From Sinomonas mesophila (GTDB lineage: Bacteria; Actinomycetota; Actinomycetes; Actinomycetales; Micrococcaceae), in the NCBI RefSeq assembly GCF_001999765.1, contig NZ_MTIC01000013.1:154511-218510 (forward strand): a stretch of 64,000 bases of DNA, read 5' to 3'. Positions 27,331 through 36,760 of this stretch are shown here, piece after piece; the first letter of the stretch is position 1; every line of letters starts with the position of its first letter. The translations under genes were made by a program, and so were the position numbers. The notes under the pieces were generated by a model. The model searched no databases, was not told the origin of the DNA, and saw nothing but the letters and a program-made list of their open reading frames with translations.

Positions 27331-27639
27331 TTACGTTGCGGTGGGCGTGGCACCGGACCCTGAGGCACCGCCGTCCGCTCCCTGCGCGCCGCCCGCGGGG
27401 ACCCCGCCGTCGGCCGCGCTGCGGCGACGCCGCCCCGCGGCGATCAGGCCTCCCACGACGAGGCCGAGCCCCGCGAGGAGCATGACGCCGGCCGCTGCAT
27501 ACCCCGGTTCCACGTGCAGCCAGCCTAGCCGGTCCGCCAGAATAAGGGCCCCCACGGCCATGACGACTGCCCCCCAGACGATCGTGCCCACGGCGGGGCC
27601 CTGCTTCTCGGCCACGGGCCCGTAGTCCTGCGTGCTCAT
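27331..27639 (-). CDS. Small membrane protein of the PspC module
   Basis: A 102-residue protein with two hydrophobic helices (about 18-37 and 47-68), a short positive stretch RRRR and a Gly/Ala/Ser-rich C-terminal tail. No enzymatic motif is seen; it resembles the two-helix pieces found at the N-terminus of LiaF-like proteins. Its ATG lies one base after the TGA of the upstream PspC/LiaF-like gene, which means strong translational coupling and a shared role. Confidence 0.7.
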   Translation of the reverse strand: MSTQDYGPVAEKQGPAVGTIVWGAVVMAVGALILADRLGWLHVEPGYAAAGVMLLAGLGLVVGGLIAAGRRRRSAADGGVPAGGAQGADGGASGSGATPTAT

Positions 27640-27640
27640 G

Positions 27641-29008
27641 TCACTTCTCCTCTTCGATGTGGACGCTGCTCAGGGAAGCGTCGAGTTCCAGCACGAGGGT
27701 CGCGCCCGGGCGGTCGGCGTTGTACGTCTGGGTCTCGTGCTGCGAGAGGCCGGCGACCGTGCGAGGACCCAGCCGGACCTCGGACATGCTCGCGTCGGCC
27801 CTGACCTCGACCGGGATGTCCTTCGGGATCTCGATCCCGACGGAGCTCAGTGCGACGTCCACCCGCACCGTCTCGTCCGCGGCCAGCGGCCCCGCGTTGT
27901 CGAGGGCTGACAGGTCGAGGGTGCCCTCCGACGCTGAGATCCGGTAGCCGTCCGAGGCCTCGGCGATGGTTGCCGGGGCGTAGGCCACGCGGGACGGCCC
28001 GCGCGTGTCGGCGAACCTGCTGACGCCCTGGGCGATCCCTGCCGAGACGATGGCCACGATCGCGAAGAGGGTCAGGATGCCGGCAGTGCGACCGCGCAGC
28101 CCCGCCACGACGATCCCGAGGCCCAGGGCGATCGCCGCGATCGCCCAGATCCCGCCGGCCGTGCCCGCGGTCTGGATGCCGGCCCGGTCGAGGGCCAGCA
28201 GCGTCCCCGCGATGAGCGCCGTGAGGCCGACGACGACGGCCACGTACGCTCCGCCTGGCCCGCGCCGCCGGGGGACGGGCGGGGGAGGCGGGACGGGGGC
28301 CGGCGTCGGGACCGGGACGCCGTAGGAGGGCGGCGGCGGGACGGGCGCGCCGCCTGGCGCGCCTGGGGTGCCGCCCGGGGGCATGGCGTACGACGGCGCG
28401 CCAGTCGCCTTCGCGTAGAACGCGTCGCCGGGCGCGGGGGCCGCGCCCGCCAGGGCCCTGCGTCGGCGGGATGCCCGCACGATGCCGTATACGGCGAAGA
28501 CGACGACGGCGACCCAGAAGAGTCCCCAGAACGCCCCGCCCACGCCGCGCTCGCCGAACCAGAAGCCGGCCCGGGCGCCGCCGAGGCCCAGGATCGTCAC
28601 GAGGACGCCGCCGGTCATGCCCGCCGTCCAGCGCCCGCGCCCCGCCTCCTGGACGTGGATCCGCCCGTCAGGCTCGGGCAGCAGGAGCCAGGCGAGGCCG
28701 TAGGCGAGGACGCCGACGCCGAGGAACAGCGCGGCGACGATGAAGAGGCCGCGGATGAGGATCGGATCGACGCCCCAGCGGTACGCGAGCCCGCTCGAGA
28801 CGCCGCCGAGCCAGCGGTCGCCGCCGCGCACGACGCCGAGGCCGCGGATCCAGCCGAAGAAGTCGCTCTGGCGAGGCGCGCCGGGCATCGGGCCGGGCTG
28901 GGGCCCGGGAACCGGGCCGGGCTGGGGCCCGGGAACCGGGCCGGCCTGGGGCCCTGTGGCCGGTTCGGGATGGTCGGGATGGTCGGGATCAGGGTGCTGT
29001 GTGCTCAT
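27641..29008 (-). CDS. PspC-domain protein with LiaF-like C-terminal domain
   Basis: A protein of 455 residues. A Pro/Gly-rich cytoplasmic N-terminus with a repeated PGPQPGP(V/M) motif (residues about 20-45) precedes a PspC domain (about 58-118: WLGGVSSGLAYRWGVDPILIRG, read in two parts). More TM helices lie at about 130-175 and 250-330, separated by a proline-rich linker. The C-terminal about 115 residues, rich in beta strands (VRVDVALSSVGIEIPKD, LDASLSSVHIEEEK), resemble the toast-rack/LiaF C-terminal region. The ATG at 29008 is preferred because the frame upstream overlaps the divergent histidine kinase. It probably negatively modulates that kinase, as LiaF does LiaS. Confidence 0.8.
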   Translation of the reverse strand: MSTQHPDPDHPDHPEPATGPQAGPVPGPQPGPVPGPQPGPMPGAPRQSDFFGWIRGLGVVRGGDRWLGGVSSGLAYRWGVDPILIRGLFIVAALFLGVGVLAYGLAWLLLPEPDGRIHVQEAGRGRWTAGMTGGVLVTILGLGGARAGFWFGERGVGGAFWGLFWVAVVVFAVYGIVRASRRRRALAGAAPAPGDAFYAKATGAPSYAMPPGGTPGAPGGAPVPPPPSYGVPVPTPAPVPPPPPVPRRRGPGGAYVAVVVGLTALIAGTLLALDRAGIQTAGTAGGIWAIAAIALGLGIVVAGLRGRTAGILTLFAIVAIVSAGIAQGVSRFADTRGPSRVAYAPATIAEASDGYRISASEGTLDLSALDNAGPLAADETVRVDVALSSVGIEIPKDIPVEVRADASMSEVRLGPRTVAGLSQHETQTYNADRPGATLVLELDASLSSVHIEEEK

Positions 29009-29134
29009 GCGTCCATCGTGTCGCCGCGCGCCCCCGCGCACCCATGGGGGGAACCCCTGAACGGACCCTGAGTGGACCCGGGGAAGCGCCCGGGAACGCC
29101 CCTGAGGAGGGCGAAAGGTGCTTGGATTGAGGGC

Positions 29135-30412
29135 ATGAACACCGTGCCCGCGCGCCCGCCGCTCGTCCGGGGCGAGGACCGCCTCATCGCGGGCGTGTGC
29201 TCGGGCCTCGCCCGGCACCTCGGGCTCCGCGTGGACGCGGTGCGGTGGGTCATGGCCGCAGCCTCGATCCTCGGCGGCGCCGGCCTCGTCTTCTACGCGT
29301 GGCTCTGGATCATGGTGCCCACCGCGGCGGAGGCGGCCAAGCGCGCCGCCCGCCGCCCGGCGTCGGCCATCGCGCCGGCCGTGAGCGCTGTCCCCGACCC
29401 CGGCCCCCCGGCCCGGCAGCGCGCCGTCCCGCGCTACGCGCGCGAGATCCTGCTCGGGCTCGTCCTGCTGCTCGGCGCGTTCGTGCTCGGGGGCAGCCTC
29501 GTCGGCGTCGACGTCCCCGTGGACACCGTCGTCCCCATCGCGGCGATCCTCGGCGGCGTCGCGCTGGCGTGGATGCAGCTGGACGAGGCGCGGCGCGAGC
29601 GGCTCGTCCGCGGAGCGGGCACCGAGCGCTGGACGGGCTGGCTGCGTCTCGGCGCGGGCCTGGCCCTCGTCGTCGCCGGCGTCACGCTCGCGGTCTCGGG
29701 CAGCCAGTGGAACCTGCTCGGCACGGCACTGCTCGCGTCCTTCGCGGTCCTCGCTGGGGTGGCCCTCGTGCTCCTGCCCTGGGGCCTCACCTTCTGGCGC
29801 GAGTACGGGGCGGAGCGTGCCGCCCGGGTGCGCGAGGAGGAGCGCGCCGAGATCGCCGCGCACCTGCACGACTCGGTCCTCCAGACCCTCGCCCTCATCC
29901 AGCGCCGCGCGGGCAGCGAGGCCGACGTGACGCGCCTGGCGAGGGCGCAGGAGCGCGAGCTGCGCGAGTGGCTCTATCGCGACTCGCGAGCCTCGGGCGG
30001 CTCGTTCGAGGACCGGCTCACGGCGCTCGCGGCCGAGGTCGAGGGGGCCGTCGGCGCGCCGATCGACGTCGTCCTCGTGGGCGAGGCGCGGGACGGCGAG
30101 AACGGGGGGCGGGAGCGCCGGGACGCGTACGAGGCCCTGCTCCAGGCCTCGCGCGAGGCCATGCTCAACGCTGCCCGGCACGGCGGCGGCGGGCCCGTCT
30201 CGGTCTACGCCGAGTCGCGCGGCGGCACGGTCGAGGTCTTCGTGCGCGACCGCGGGCCGGGCTTCGACCTCGACGACGTCCCCGCGGACAGGCTCGGCGT
30301 CCGCGAGTCCATCATCGGCCGCATGCGCCGCCATGGGGGCGAGGCAGCCATCGCGAGCGGTCCCGGCGGCACCGAGGTGCGGCTGCGGCTGCCCGGAACG
30401 GAGGAGACATGA
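29135..30412 (+). CDS. PspC-domain sensor histidine kinase
   Basis: A 425-residue kinase of the HisKA_3/HPK7 (NarL-partner) class. Residues about 10-65 form a PspC domain (LIAGVCSGLARHLGL) in place of the usual sensor. More membrane helices lie at about 95-210. The phosphoacceptor is the histidine in AHLHDSVLQTLA (about residue 248). The ATPase domain has an N-box SREAMLNAARHG and a G-box RDRGPGFDLDD. It overlaps the response regulator by 4 bp and is divergent from the LiaF-like gene with about 125 bp between them, where both promoters must lie. Confidence 0.9.
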   Translation: MNTVPARPPLVRGEDRLIAGVCSGLARHLGLRVDAVRWVMAAASILGGAGLVFYAWLWIMVPTAAEAAKRAARRPASAIAPAVSAVPDPGPPARQRAVPRYAREILLGLVLLLGAFVLGGSLVGVDVPVDTVVPIAAILGGVALAWMQLDEARRERLVRGAGTERWTGWLRLGAGLALVVAGVTLAVSGSQWNLLGTALLASFAVLAGVALVLLPWGLTFWREYGAERAARVREEERAEIAAHLHDSVLQTLALIQRRAGSEADVTRLARAQERELREWLYRDSRASGGSFEDRLTALAAEVEGAVGAPIDVVLVGEARDGENGGRERRDAYEALLQASREAMLNAARHGGGGPVSVYAESRGGTVEVFVRDRGPGFDLDDVPADRLGVRESIIGRMRRHGGEAAIASGPGGTEVRLRLPGTEET

Positions 30413-31101
30413 CGACCCACGAGCACGCCGCCGCTGCGCCCTCCGGGGCGGCCGGCCCCGTCACCGTCGTGATCGTCGACGACCACACGATCTTCCGCTC
30501 GGGCCTCAAGGCCGACCTCGACGAGCGCGTCGCCGTCGTGGGCGAGGCCGGGACGGTGGAGGACGCCGTCGCCGTCATCGACTCCGCGCGGCCCCAGGTC
30601 GTGCTGCTCGACGTGCACCTGCCCGGCGGCCTCGGCGGCGGTGGGCGGGAGGTGCTGACGCGCTCGGCGGCGCTGCTGGGCCAGGTGCGGTTCCTCGCCC
30701 TGAGCGTCTCGGACGCCGCGGAGGACGTCGTCTCGGTGATCCGCGCGGGCGCCCGCGGCTACGTCACCAAGACGGCCTCGGGCCCCGAGATCACCGACGC
30801 CGTGCTGCGTGTGGCCGGGGGCGACGCCGTGTTCTCCCCCCGGCTCGCCGGCTTCGTCCTCGACGCGTTCGGGACCGCGGCGGTCGCGGACGTCGCCGAC
30901 GACGAGCTCGACCGGCTCTCGGCGCGCGAGCTCGACGTCATGCGCCTCATCGCGCGCGGCTACACGTACCGGGAGGCAGCGAAGGAGCTGTTCATCTCGG
31001 TCAAGACCGTCGAGACGCACGTGTCCGCGGTGCTGCGCAAGCTCCAGCTCACCAACCGGCACGAGCTCTCGCGCTGGGCGGCGGACCGGAAGATCTGGTA
31101 G
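30409..31101 (+). CDS. NarL/LuxR-family response regulator
   Basis: A 230-residue regulator. The receiver domain (about 17-140) has the acidic pair in VIVDDH, the phosphorylation site in VVLLDVHLPGG, and the switch lysine in YVTKTASG. The C-terminal LuxR-type HTH starts at LSARELDVMRLIARGYTYRE and includes KTVETHVSAVLRKLQ. It is the output of the PspC-kinase and by analogy with LiaR probably activates the divergent PspC operon and other envelope-stress genes. The ATG at 30409 overlaps the kinase TGA. Confidence 0.92.
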   Translation: MTTHEHAAAAPSGAAGPVTVVIVDDHTIFRSGLKADLDERVAVVGEAGTVEDAVAVIDSARPQVVLLDVHLPGGLGGGGREVLTRSAALLGQVRFLALSVSDAAEDVVSVIRAGARGYVTKTASGPEITDAVLRVAGGDAVFSPRLAGFVLDAFGTAAVADVADDELDRLSARELDVMRLIARGYTYREAAKELFISVKTVETHVSAVLRKLQLTNRHELSRWAADRKIW

Positions 31102-31128
31102 CCCGCCCACTCCCGCACCGAAAGAGGG

Positions 31129-31185
31129 CGACCGCTCCGCTGCCGTCGTCCTGGAAGGCCGGGACGACGGCAGCGAAAGCGGTCG
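31129..31185. terminator. Bidirectional terminator, REP-like hairpin 1
   Basis: An outer 8-bp stem (CGACCGCT) and an inner 13-bp stem (GCTGCCGTCGTCC) enclose a 9-nt loop. It lies between the convergent response regulator (ends 31101) and aspC (ends 31199) and carries the CCGTCGTCC core shared by hairpins at 34.7, 43.2, 51.0, 54.7 and 63.7 kb. Confidence 0.8.
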
Positions 31186-31198
31186 ATGAGGGCTGCGG

Positions 31199-32404
31199 CT
31201 ACTTGGCCGTGCCCAGGAACTCGGCCAGGCGGCCGACGCCCTCGGCGAGGTCCTCGTCCCCGAGCGCGTAGGAGAGGCGCACATAGCCGCTCGGGCCGAA
31301 CGCCTCGCCGGGGACGATCGCGACCTCGACCTTGTCCAGGATGAGCGCCGCGAGCTCGGCGGACGTCGCCGGGCGGACCCCGCCCAGCTCGCGGCCGAGG
31401 AGGCCGCGGACGTCGGCGTACGCGTAGAAGGCGCCGTGCGGCGTCGGGCAGTCGACGCCGTCGATCGCGTTGAGCGCCGAGACCATCGCCTTGCGCCGGC
31501 GGTCGAAGGCGACCTTCATCTCCTCGACGACGTCCAGCGGGCCGGAAACGGCGGCGAGCGCGGCGATCTGCGAGACGTTGGCGACGTTGCTCGTCGCGTG
31601 CGACTGGAGATTGGTCGCGGCCTTGATGACGTCGGCCGGGCCGATCATCCAGCCCACGCGCCAGCCCGTCATGGCGTAGGTCTTGGCGACGCCGTTGAGG
31701 ATCACGACGCGGTCGCCGAGCTCGGGTGCGGCCGTCGCGATCGAGGTGAACGGCACGCCGTCGTACGTCAGGTGCTCGTAGATCTCGTCGGTGATGACCC
31801 ACAGGCCCTTCGAGGCGGCCCACTGGCCGATCTCCTTGACCTGCTCAGGCGCGTAGACCGCGCCCGTCGGGTTGGACGGCGAGACGAAGAGCAGGATCTT
31901 CGTGCGCGGCGTGAGCGCGGCCTCGAGCTGGTCGACCGTGACGAGGTAGCCCTGCTCGGGGCCGGCGAAGACCTCGACGGGGACGCCGCCGGCGAGGCGG
32001 ATCGCCTCGGGGTACGTGGTCCAGTACGGCGTGGGCACGATGACCTCGTCGCCCGGGTCGAGGAGGGTCGCGAAGGAGTTGTAGACCGCCTGCTTGCCGC
32101 CGTTGGTCACGAGCACCTGGCTCGCGGCGGCCTCGTAGCCGGAGTCGCGCAGGGTCTTCTTGGCGATCGCCTCGCGCAGCTCGGGCAGGCCCGCGGCGGG
32201 GGAGTAGCGGTGGTACTTCGGCTGCCGCGCGGCGTCGACGGCGGCGTCGACGATGTACGAGGGGGTGGCGAAATCCGGCTCCCCGGCGCCGAAGCCGATC
32301 ACCGGACGGCCCGCCGCCTTGAGGGCCTTCGCCTTCGCATCAACGGCCAGGGTGGCGGATTCGGCAATGGATCCGATGCGCTGGGAGACACGCGCGGAGG
32401 TCAT
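31199..32404 (-). CDS. aspC: Aspartate aminotransferase family protein
   Basis: PLP-dependent class I/II aminotransferase, 401 residues. The fold signature [14 protein letters not shown], the conserved NPTG in [11 protein letters not shown], the aspartate and tyrosine in ITDEIYEHL, and the PLP-binding lysine in [14 protein letters not shown] (about K240) are all present. Placement just upstream of tRNA-Trp/secE is common in actinobacteria, where it is annotated as aspartate or aspartate/prephenate aminotransferase. Substrate range is inferred from the family. The ATG at 32404 begins at the conserved [14 protein letters not shown] block. Confidence 0.9.
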   Translation of the reverse strand: MTSARVSQRIGSIAESATLAVDAKAKALKAAGRPVIGFGAGEPDFATPSYIVDAAVDAARQPKYHRYSPAAGLPELREAIAKKTLRDSGYEAAASQVLVTNGGKQAVYNSFATLLDPGDEVIVPTPYWTTYPEAIRLAGGVPVEVFAGPEQGYLVTVDQLEAALTPRTKILLFVSPSNPTGAVYAPEQVKEIGQWAASKGLWVITDEIYEHLTYDGVPFTSIATAAPELGDRVVILNGVAKTYAMTGWRVGWMIGPADVIKAATNLQSHATSNVANVSQIAALAAVSGPLDVVEEMKVAFDRRRKAMVSALNAIDGVDCPTPHGAFYAYADVRGLLGRELGGVRPATSAELAALILDKVEVAIVPGEAFGPSGYVRLSYALGDEDLAEGVGRLAEFLGTAK

Positions 32405-32488
32405 GGGTGGTCCTGTCTGTGGTGGGGGTGGCGCTGACCCTCCTACTCTAGGCGCTCGCGCGCGGGAGCCGGGGCTGGCGGAGCCCGG

Positions 32489-32518
32489 TTCGACGTCGGG
32501 CCTGAATATGCGTAGACT
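32489..32518 (+). promoter_or_regulatory. Candidate promoter upstream of tRNA-Trp
   Basis: TTCGAC at 32489 and TAGACT at 32513 are separated by 18 bp. A second possible -10 (TATGGT at 32618-32623), closer to the tRNA, lacks a good -35. The 32405-32647 gap otherwise has no gene. Confidence 0.35.
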
Positions 32519-32647
32519 GGATCCTCGGTATCGGGAACCGCGAGAGTGCCCCGTGCTGGGGATTTCCGGCGTCCTGACGGACAACGGCGGTGCGCACCGC
32601 TGCTGACGGATCCTTGGTATGGTGGTCCAGCGGCAAATCCGCACCGA

Positions 32648-32720
32648 AGGGTAGTGGCGCAATTGGTAGCGCAGCGGTCTCCAAAACCGCAGGTTGCAGG
32701 TTCGAGTCCTGTCTGCCCTG
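32648..32720 (+). tRNA. trpT: tRNA-Trp (anticodon CCA)
   Basis: A 73-nt cloverleaf. The acceptor stem AGGGTAG pairs with CTGCCCT (one G-T), the D stem is GCGC/GCGC, the anticodon stem GCGGT/ACCGC holds the loop CTCCAAA with anticodon CCA at 32681-32683, and the T arm has GCAGG-TTCGAGT-CCTGT. The discriminator base is G; CCA is not encoded. It precedes secE, as in other actinobacteria. Confidence 0.96.
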
Positions 32721-32801
32721 CGCAGGGAACGGCCCGGCTAGTCCGGGCCATTCCAGCACCCACAGAACGGATCCGGCGGGGAAGTCCTGCGGGCGAGACG
32801 G

Positions 32802-33080
32802 ATGAGCGAGGAATCGGTGACCGAAACAGCTGCGAGCAGCTCTCCGGGCCGGCCCAAGCAGGCCAGGAAGCTCGGCTTCTTCGGCCGCATCGCCCTCTTC
32901 ATCCGCCAGGTGGTCGGCGAGCTCCGCAAGGTCGTGACGCCGACCCGCCAGGAGCTGCTCACGTACACGATCGTGGTGCTGGCGTTCGTGGCGGTCGTGA
33001 TGGTGATCGTCTTCGCCCTCGACTTCGTCTTCGGCCTCGGTGTCGGGTGGGTCTTCGGGGGCGAGTCCGCCGACAGGTAG
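32802..33080 (+). CDS. secE: Preprotein translocase subunit SecE
   Basis: A 92-residue single-TM SecE of the short (non-enteric) type. The conserved amphipathic region FIRQVVGELRKVVTPTRQELL (read in two parts) precedes one transmembrane helix (about 55-80). It clamps SecY in the membrane translocon. The Ser/Thr-rich N-terminal 20 residues are typical. It lies between tRNA-Trp and nusG, the standard order. Confidence 0.95.
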   Translation: MSEESVTETAASSSPGRPKQARKLGFFGRIALFIRQVVGELRKVVTPTRQELLTYTIVVLAFVAVVMVIVFALDFVFGLGVGWVFGGESADR

Positions 33081-33182
33081 CCGGGGTCCGCAGACCGTGC
33101 CCGAGGCGCTGGGAGAACCGGCGCCCGGGGCAGGGTGTGCGGATGACGCATTTAAGTCGCATTGAGGAAAGCAGGAGACGAA

Positions 33183-34097
33183 GTGTCTGAGCACGAGCTC
33201 GAGGAACGCGGTACCGAGCAGGAGGAGACGGAAGCTCCGACTGCCGACTTCGGCGACTCCGCCCACTTCGGCGACTCTGCCGACGACTCCGACCAGGGCG
33301 CCTTCGAGCCGGCGTTCTCCGATGCGGATGCCGCTGGCGAGTCCGGCGAGGAGGAGGACGCTGAGGGCCCTGTGGACTCTGCGGATTCCGGGTTCGACGC
33401 CACCGACTACGACGCCGAGGCCGACGCCGCCGCCGAGGCGGGCGCGCCGTCGGACGCGGCCGCCGAGCACGCGCTCGACCCCGCCGCCGCCGCTGAGGAG
33501 TTCAAGGCCAAGCTGCGCCGCCAGCCCGGCGACTGGTATGTCATCCACTCCTACGCCGGCTACGAGAACCGCGTGAAGGCGAACCTCGAGACCCGCATCC
33601 AGACGCTGGACATGGAAGACTACATCTTCGAGATCCAGGTCCCGATGGAGGAAGTCGTCGAGATCAAGAACGCCCAGCGCAAGATCGTGAACCGGGTCCG
33701 CATCCCGGGCTACGTGCTCGTGCGCATGGACCTCACGGACGCCTCGTGGGGTGCCGTCCGCCACACCCCGGGCGTCACGGGCTTCGTGGGCAACGCCCAC
33801 AACCCCGTCCCGCTGACCCTCGACGAGGTCTTCTCGATGCTCGCCCCGGTGTTCGAGCAGGAGCAGGCCGCCGAGGCCAAGGCCGCGGGCAAGGCCGGCC
33901 AGAAGGCCGCCGCCGCGCCGGTCAACGTCGACTTCGAGGTCGGCGAGTCGGTCATCGTCAAGGAGGGCCCGTTCGAGACCCTCCCGGCCACGATCTCTGA
34001 GATCAAGCCCGAATCCCAGACCCTCGTGGTCCTCGTGTCGATCTTCGAGCGCGAGACCCCCGTGACCCTCGCGTTCAACCAGGTCTCCAAGATCTAA
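33183..34097 (+). CDS. nusG: Transcription termination/antitermination factor NusG
   Basis: NusG binds RNA polymerase and couples it to Rho or the ribosome. The 304-residue protein has an acidic Glu/Asp/Ala-rich extension of about 110 residues, characteristic of actinobacteria, then the NGN domain from [21 protein letters not shown] and a KOW domain from about 245 ([21 protein letters not shown], in two parts). The GTG at 33183 with AGGAGA 5 bp upstream is chosen over the ATG at 33162. An Ala/Lys-rich insert ([14 protein letters not shown]) separates the two domains. Confidence 0.95.
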   Translation: MSEHELEERGTEQEETEAPTADFGDSAHFGDSADDSDQGAFEPAFSDADAAGESGEEEDAEGPVDSADSGFDATDYDAEADAAAEAGAPSDAAAEHALDPAAAAEEFKAKLRRQPGDWYVIHSYAGYENRVKANLETRIQTLDMEDYIFEIQVPMEEVVEIKNAQRKIVNRVRIPGYVLVRMDLTDASWGAVRHTPGVTGFVGNAHNPVPLTLDEVFSMLAPVFEQEQAAEAKAAGKAGQKAAAAPVNVDFEVGESVIVKEGPFETLPATISEIKPESQTLVVLVSIFERETPVTLAFNQVSKI

Positions 34098-34154
34098 GGG
34101 CGCGGAAGCGCACAACACAAGGCGCAGAACACAGCGCAGAAAACCGAAGACTTC

Positions 34155-34243
34155 GCCCCGGGACCGGTCGCTTTGCCGGGCCCGGGGCGGCCGACTGCCT
34201 CGCCAGGGCAGTCATCACCTGGGCGGCGCTCCTGCTGCCCAGG
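34155..34243 (+). promoter_or_regulatory. rplK leader hairpins
   Basis: Two hairpins lie in the 170-bp gap between nusG and rplK: GCCCCGGG at 34155-34162 pairs with 34181-34188 (with a further CCGG pair inside), and CCTGGGC at 34218-34224 pairs with GCCCAGG at 34237-34243. L11 operons are commonly autoregulated by L1 at such leaders, but I cannot identify the L1 site itself. Confidence 0.4.
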
Positions 34244-34267
34244 AAGCACTGGAAAGAAGGACCTACA

Positions 34268-34699
34268 TTGGCTCCCAAGAAGAAGGTCACCGGCCTGATC
34301 AAGCTGCAGATCCAGGCAGGTGCCGCCAACCCGGCCCCGCCGATCGGCCCTGCGCTCGGTCAGCACGGCGTCAACATCATGGAGTTCTGCAAGGCGTACA
34401 ACGCCGCGACGGAATCCCAGCGTGGCAACGTCATCCCCGTGGAGATCACGGTCTACGAGGACCGCTCCTTCACGTTCATCACCAAGACCCCGCCGGCCGC
34501 CGAGCTCATCAAGAAGGCCGCGGGCGTGCAGAAGGGCTCCGCGACCCCGCACACCGTGAAGGTCGCCAAGCTCACCGACGCGCAGGTCGAGGAGATCGCC
34601 AAGACCAAGCTTGAGGACCTCAACGCGAACGACGTCGAGGCCGCGAAGAAGATCATCGCCGGTACTGCCCGCTCGATGGGCATCACCGTCGAGGGCTAA
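34268..34699 (+). CDS. rplK: 50S ribosomal protein L11
   Basis: A 143-residue L11, starting with TTG. The N-terminal [23 protein letters not shown], given in parts here, is the proline-rich thiopeptide and 23S rRNA-binding region; the C-terminal domain ends with [16 protein letters not shown]. It organises the GTPase-associated centre. It pairs with rplA 111 bp downstream. Confidence 0.97.
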
Positions 34700-34723
34700 G
34701 CCCTCACCCCCCAACTGAACAAG

Positions 34724-34750
34724 AACGACGCCGGCGATCCCGCCGTCGTC
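34724..34750. repeat. REP-like hairpin 2 between rplK and rplA
   Basis: ACGACG at 34725-34730 pairs with CGTCGT at 34744-34749 and CGG with CCG inside, giving a short imperfect stem with the CCGCCGTCGTCC core of the family. It sits in the 110-bp gap within the rplKA operon. Confidence 0.5.
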
Positions 34751-34809
34751 CGTGGCAGGGCCGAGCGCGGCCCACATGACCACAACTGCACAAGGAGACA
34801 CAGAGCAGC

Positions 34810-35517
34810 ATGGCAAAGCGCAGCAAAGCATATGAGGCAGCCGCCGCGAAGATCGAGGACGGCAAGCTGTACGCCCCGGCCGAGGGCGTTGCCCTCGCCA
34901 AGGAGATCAGCGCGTCCAAGATGGACTCGACCGTCGAGGTCGCCTTCCGCCTCGGCGTCGACCCGCGCAAGGCGGACCAGATGGTCCGCGGCACGGTGAA
35001 CCTCCCGCACGGCACCGGCAAGACGGCCCGCGTCGTCGTCTTCGCGACGGGTGACAAGGCCGCGGCCGCCGAGGCCGCCGGCGCCGACGTCGTCGGCTCG
35101 GACGACCTGATCGAGCGCATCCAGGGCGGGTGGACGGACTTCGACGCCGCCGTCGCGACCCCGGAGCTCATGGGCAAGGTCGGCCGCCTCGGCAAAATCC
35201 TCGGCCCGCGCAACCTCATGCCGAACCCGAAGACCGGCACGGTGACCCCGGACGTGGCCAAGGCCGTGACCGACATCAAGGGCGGCAAGATCGACTTCCG
35301 CGTCGACAAGCACTCGAACCTGCACTTCATCATCGGCAAGACCTCGTTCGACGCCCGCCAGCTGGCCGAGAACTACGCGGCCGCCCTCGACGAGGTCCTG
35401 CGCCTCAAGCCGTCGGCGTCCAAGGGCCGCTACATCCAGAAGGCCACGGTCACCACGACCTTCGGCCCCGGCATCCCGGTCGACCCGAACGTCACGAAGG
35501 TCGTCCTCGACGCCTAA
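34810..35517 (+). CDS. rplA: 50S ribosomal protein L1
   Basis: A 235-residue L1 with [16 protein letters not shown] at the start, the conserved [20 protein letters not shown] (rRNA/mRNA contact region) at about 120-140, and GPGIPVDPN near the end. It forms the mobile L1 stalk and in many bacteria represses its own operon. A strong terminator follows 47 bp later. Confidence 0.97.
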   Translation: MAKRSKAYEAAAAKIEDGKLYAPAEGVALAKEISASKMDSTVEVAFRLGVDPRKADQMVRGTVNLPHGTGKTARVVVFATGDKAAAAEAAGADVVGSDDLIERIQGGWTDFDAAVATPELMGKVGRLGKILGPRNLMPNPKTGTVTPDVAKAVTDIKGGKIDFRVDKHSNLHFIIGKTSFDARQLAENYAAALDEVLRLKPSASKGRYIQKATVTTTFGPGIPVDPNVTKVVLDA

Positions 35518-35564
35518 GACGCTTTCACCGGTGGCACTGAGCCCTGAGCTCGGCGCGGCCGCAC

Positions 35565-35603
35565 GCAGCACGCCCCCTCCCGCCGCGGGAGGGGGCGTGC
35601 TGC
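35565..35603 (+). terminator. Terminator of rplKA
   Basis: A perfect 18-bp stem (GCAGCACGCCCCCTCCCG and complement) with a 3-nt loop, followed by GTTTCAC. It ends the rplK-rplA transcript. Confidence 0.88.
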
Positions 35604-35629
35604 GTTTCACACGTGAGTAGACTCCGAGC

Positions 35630-36760
35630 ATGAGCGCCGACTACCGCGTTCAGCGGCTGAGCCTCCCTGCGTCCCTCGAGGCGCCGGGCGCTGCCGCCTT
35701 CCTCGAGTTCTGCGGCCTCGCCGACGAGGTCCAGCGGCAGATCTGGGGGCACGAGGACCGCTGCTCCCCGGCCGCCTACCGCCTGCGCGCGTGGCGGGAC
35801 TCGGCCTACGAGTCCACGGCGTTCTTCTACGTCCGGGACGGCGGCCGCATGGTCGGCCGGGCCTGGTGCCGCGTCCCGCTCCAGGAGGACCTTGGCCGGG
35901 CCCAGGTGCGCGCCGAGGTCCTGGAGGGGCACACGGGCCGGGGGATCGGCCGGCTCCTGCTCGCCGCGGCGGTCGAGGAGGCACGACGGCGGGGCCGCAC
36001 GGTCCTGGACACCTACACCGAGCACCCCCTTGCGAGGCCCCTGACGCTCCCGACCCTCCCAGCGGCGGCCGCCGCGCCGGACGGCGTCGTGCCCGACGCC
36101 GTCGTGCCCTCCACCGGTACCGGCACAGTCCCCGGCGGCGACCGCTCGGTGCGCTTCGCCCAGGCCGCGGGCTTCGCGCTGAGCCAGGTCACGCGGTTCA
36201 GCGAGCTCGTGCTGGACGAGCACGAGGCCTCGTGGCCGGCCCTCGAGGCGGCCGCCGCGGACAAGGCGGGGCCCGACTACGAGGTGCTGCTGTGGGAGTG
36301 CGTCCCGCCCGAGCACAGGGCGGCGATGGCGGAGCTCTTCGGCCGGATGTCCATCGACGCGCCCCAGGGCGAGGACGCCTACGAGCCCGAGCGCTGGGAC
36401 GCCGACCGGGTCGCGGCCCTCGACCGCATGCTCTTCGAGGCCGGGACCGTGCCGCTCTACGCCGTCGCGCGGCACCGCGGCACGGGGGAGCTCGCGGCCT
36501 ACACGGCCCTGTGGGTCCGCGAGGGCAAGGAGGACGTGGGCGATCAGGATGACACCCTCGTGCGCCTCGGACACCGGGGGCGCTCCCTCGGCATGCTGAT
36601 CAAGCTCGCGAACCTGCGCGCCTACCGGGCGCGCTTCCCGCGCGCGGCCAAGGTCGTGACCTTCAACGCGGCCGAGAACGAGCACATGCTCGCCATCAAC
36701 ACCGCCCTCGGGTTCAGGCCCGCGGGGGCCGACGGCGAGTGGTACCGGAGGCTCGCATGA
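35630..36760 (+). CDS. GNAT-family N-acetyltransferase with two GNAT domains
   Basis: A 376-residue protein. The N-terminal domain carries an acetyl-CoA loop GHTGRGIGRLLLAAAVEEA (about 102-120), and the C-terminal domain carries HRGRSLGMLIKLANL (about 305-320) and the NAAENEHMLAINTALGFRP end typical of mycothiol-synthase-like double GNATs. The acceptor is unknown; double-GNAT enzymes include MshD and aminoglycoside or peptide acetyltransferases. It overlaps the next gene by 4 bp. Confidence 0.78.
   Translation: MSADYRVQRLSLPASLEAPGAAAFLEFCGLADEVQRQIWGHEDRCSPAAYRLRAWRDSAYESTAFFYVRDGGRMVGRAWCRVPLQEDLGRAQVRAEVLEGHTGRGIGRLLLAAAVEEARRRGRTVLDTYTEHPLARPLTLPTLPAAAAAPDGVVPDAVVPSTGTGTVPGGDRSVRFAQAAGFALSQVTRFSELVLDEHEASWPALEAAAADKAGPDYEVLLWECVPPEHRAAMAELFGRMSIDAPQGEDAYEPERWDADRVAALDRMLFEAGTVPLYAVARHRGTGELAAYTALWVREGKEDVGDQDDTLVRLGHRGRSLGMLIKLANLRAYRARFPRAAKVVTFNAAENEHMLAINTALGFRPAGADGEWYRRLA

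Noticed and set aside
27641..30334. An 897-residue version of the PspC/LiaF-like gene
   Set aside because: The extra 442 codons run antisense through the histidine kinase and show no family similarity; the ATG at 29008 gives a normal protein.
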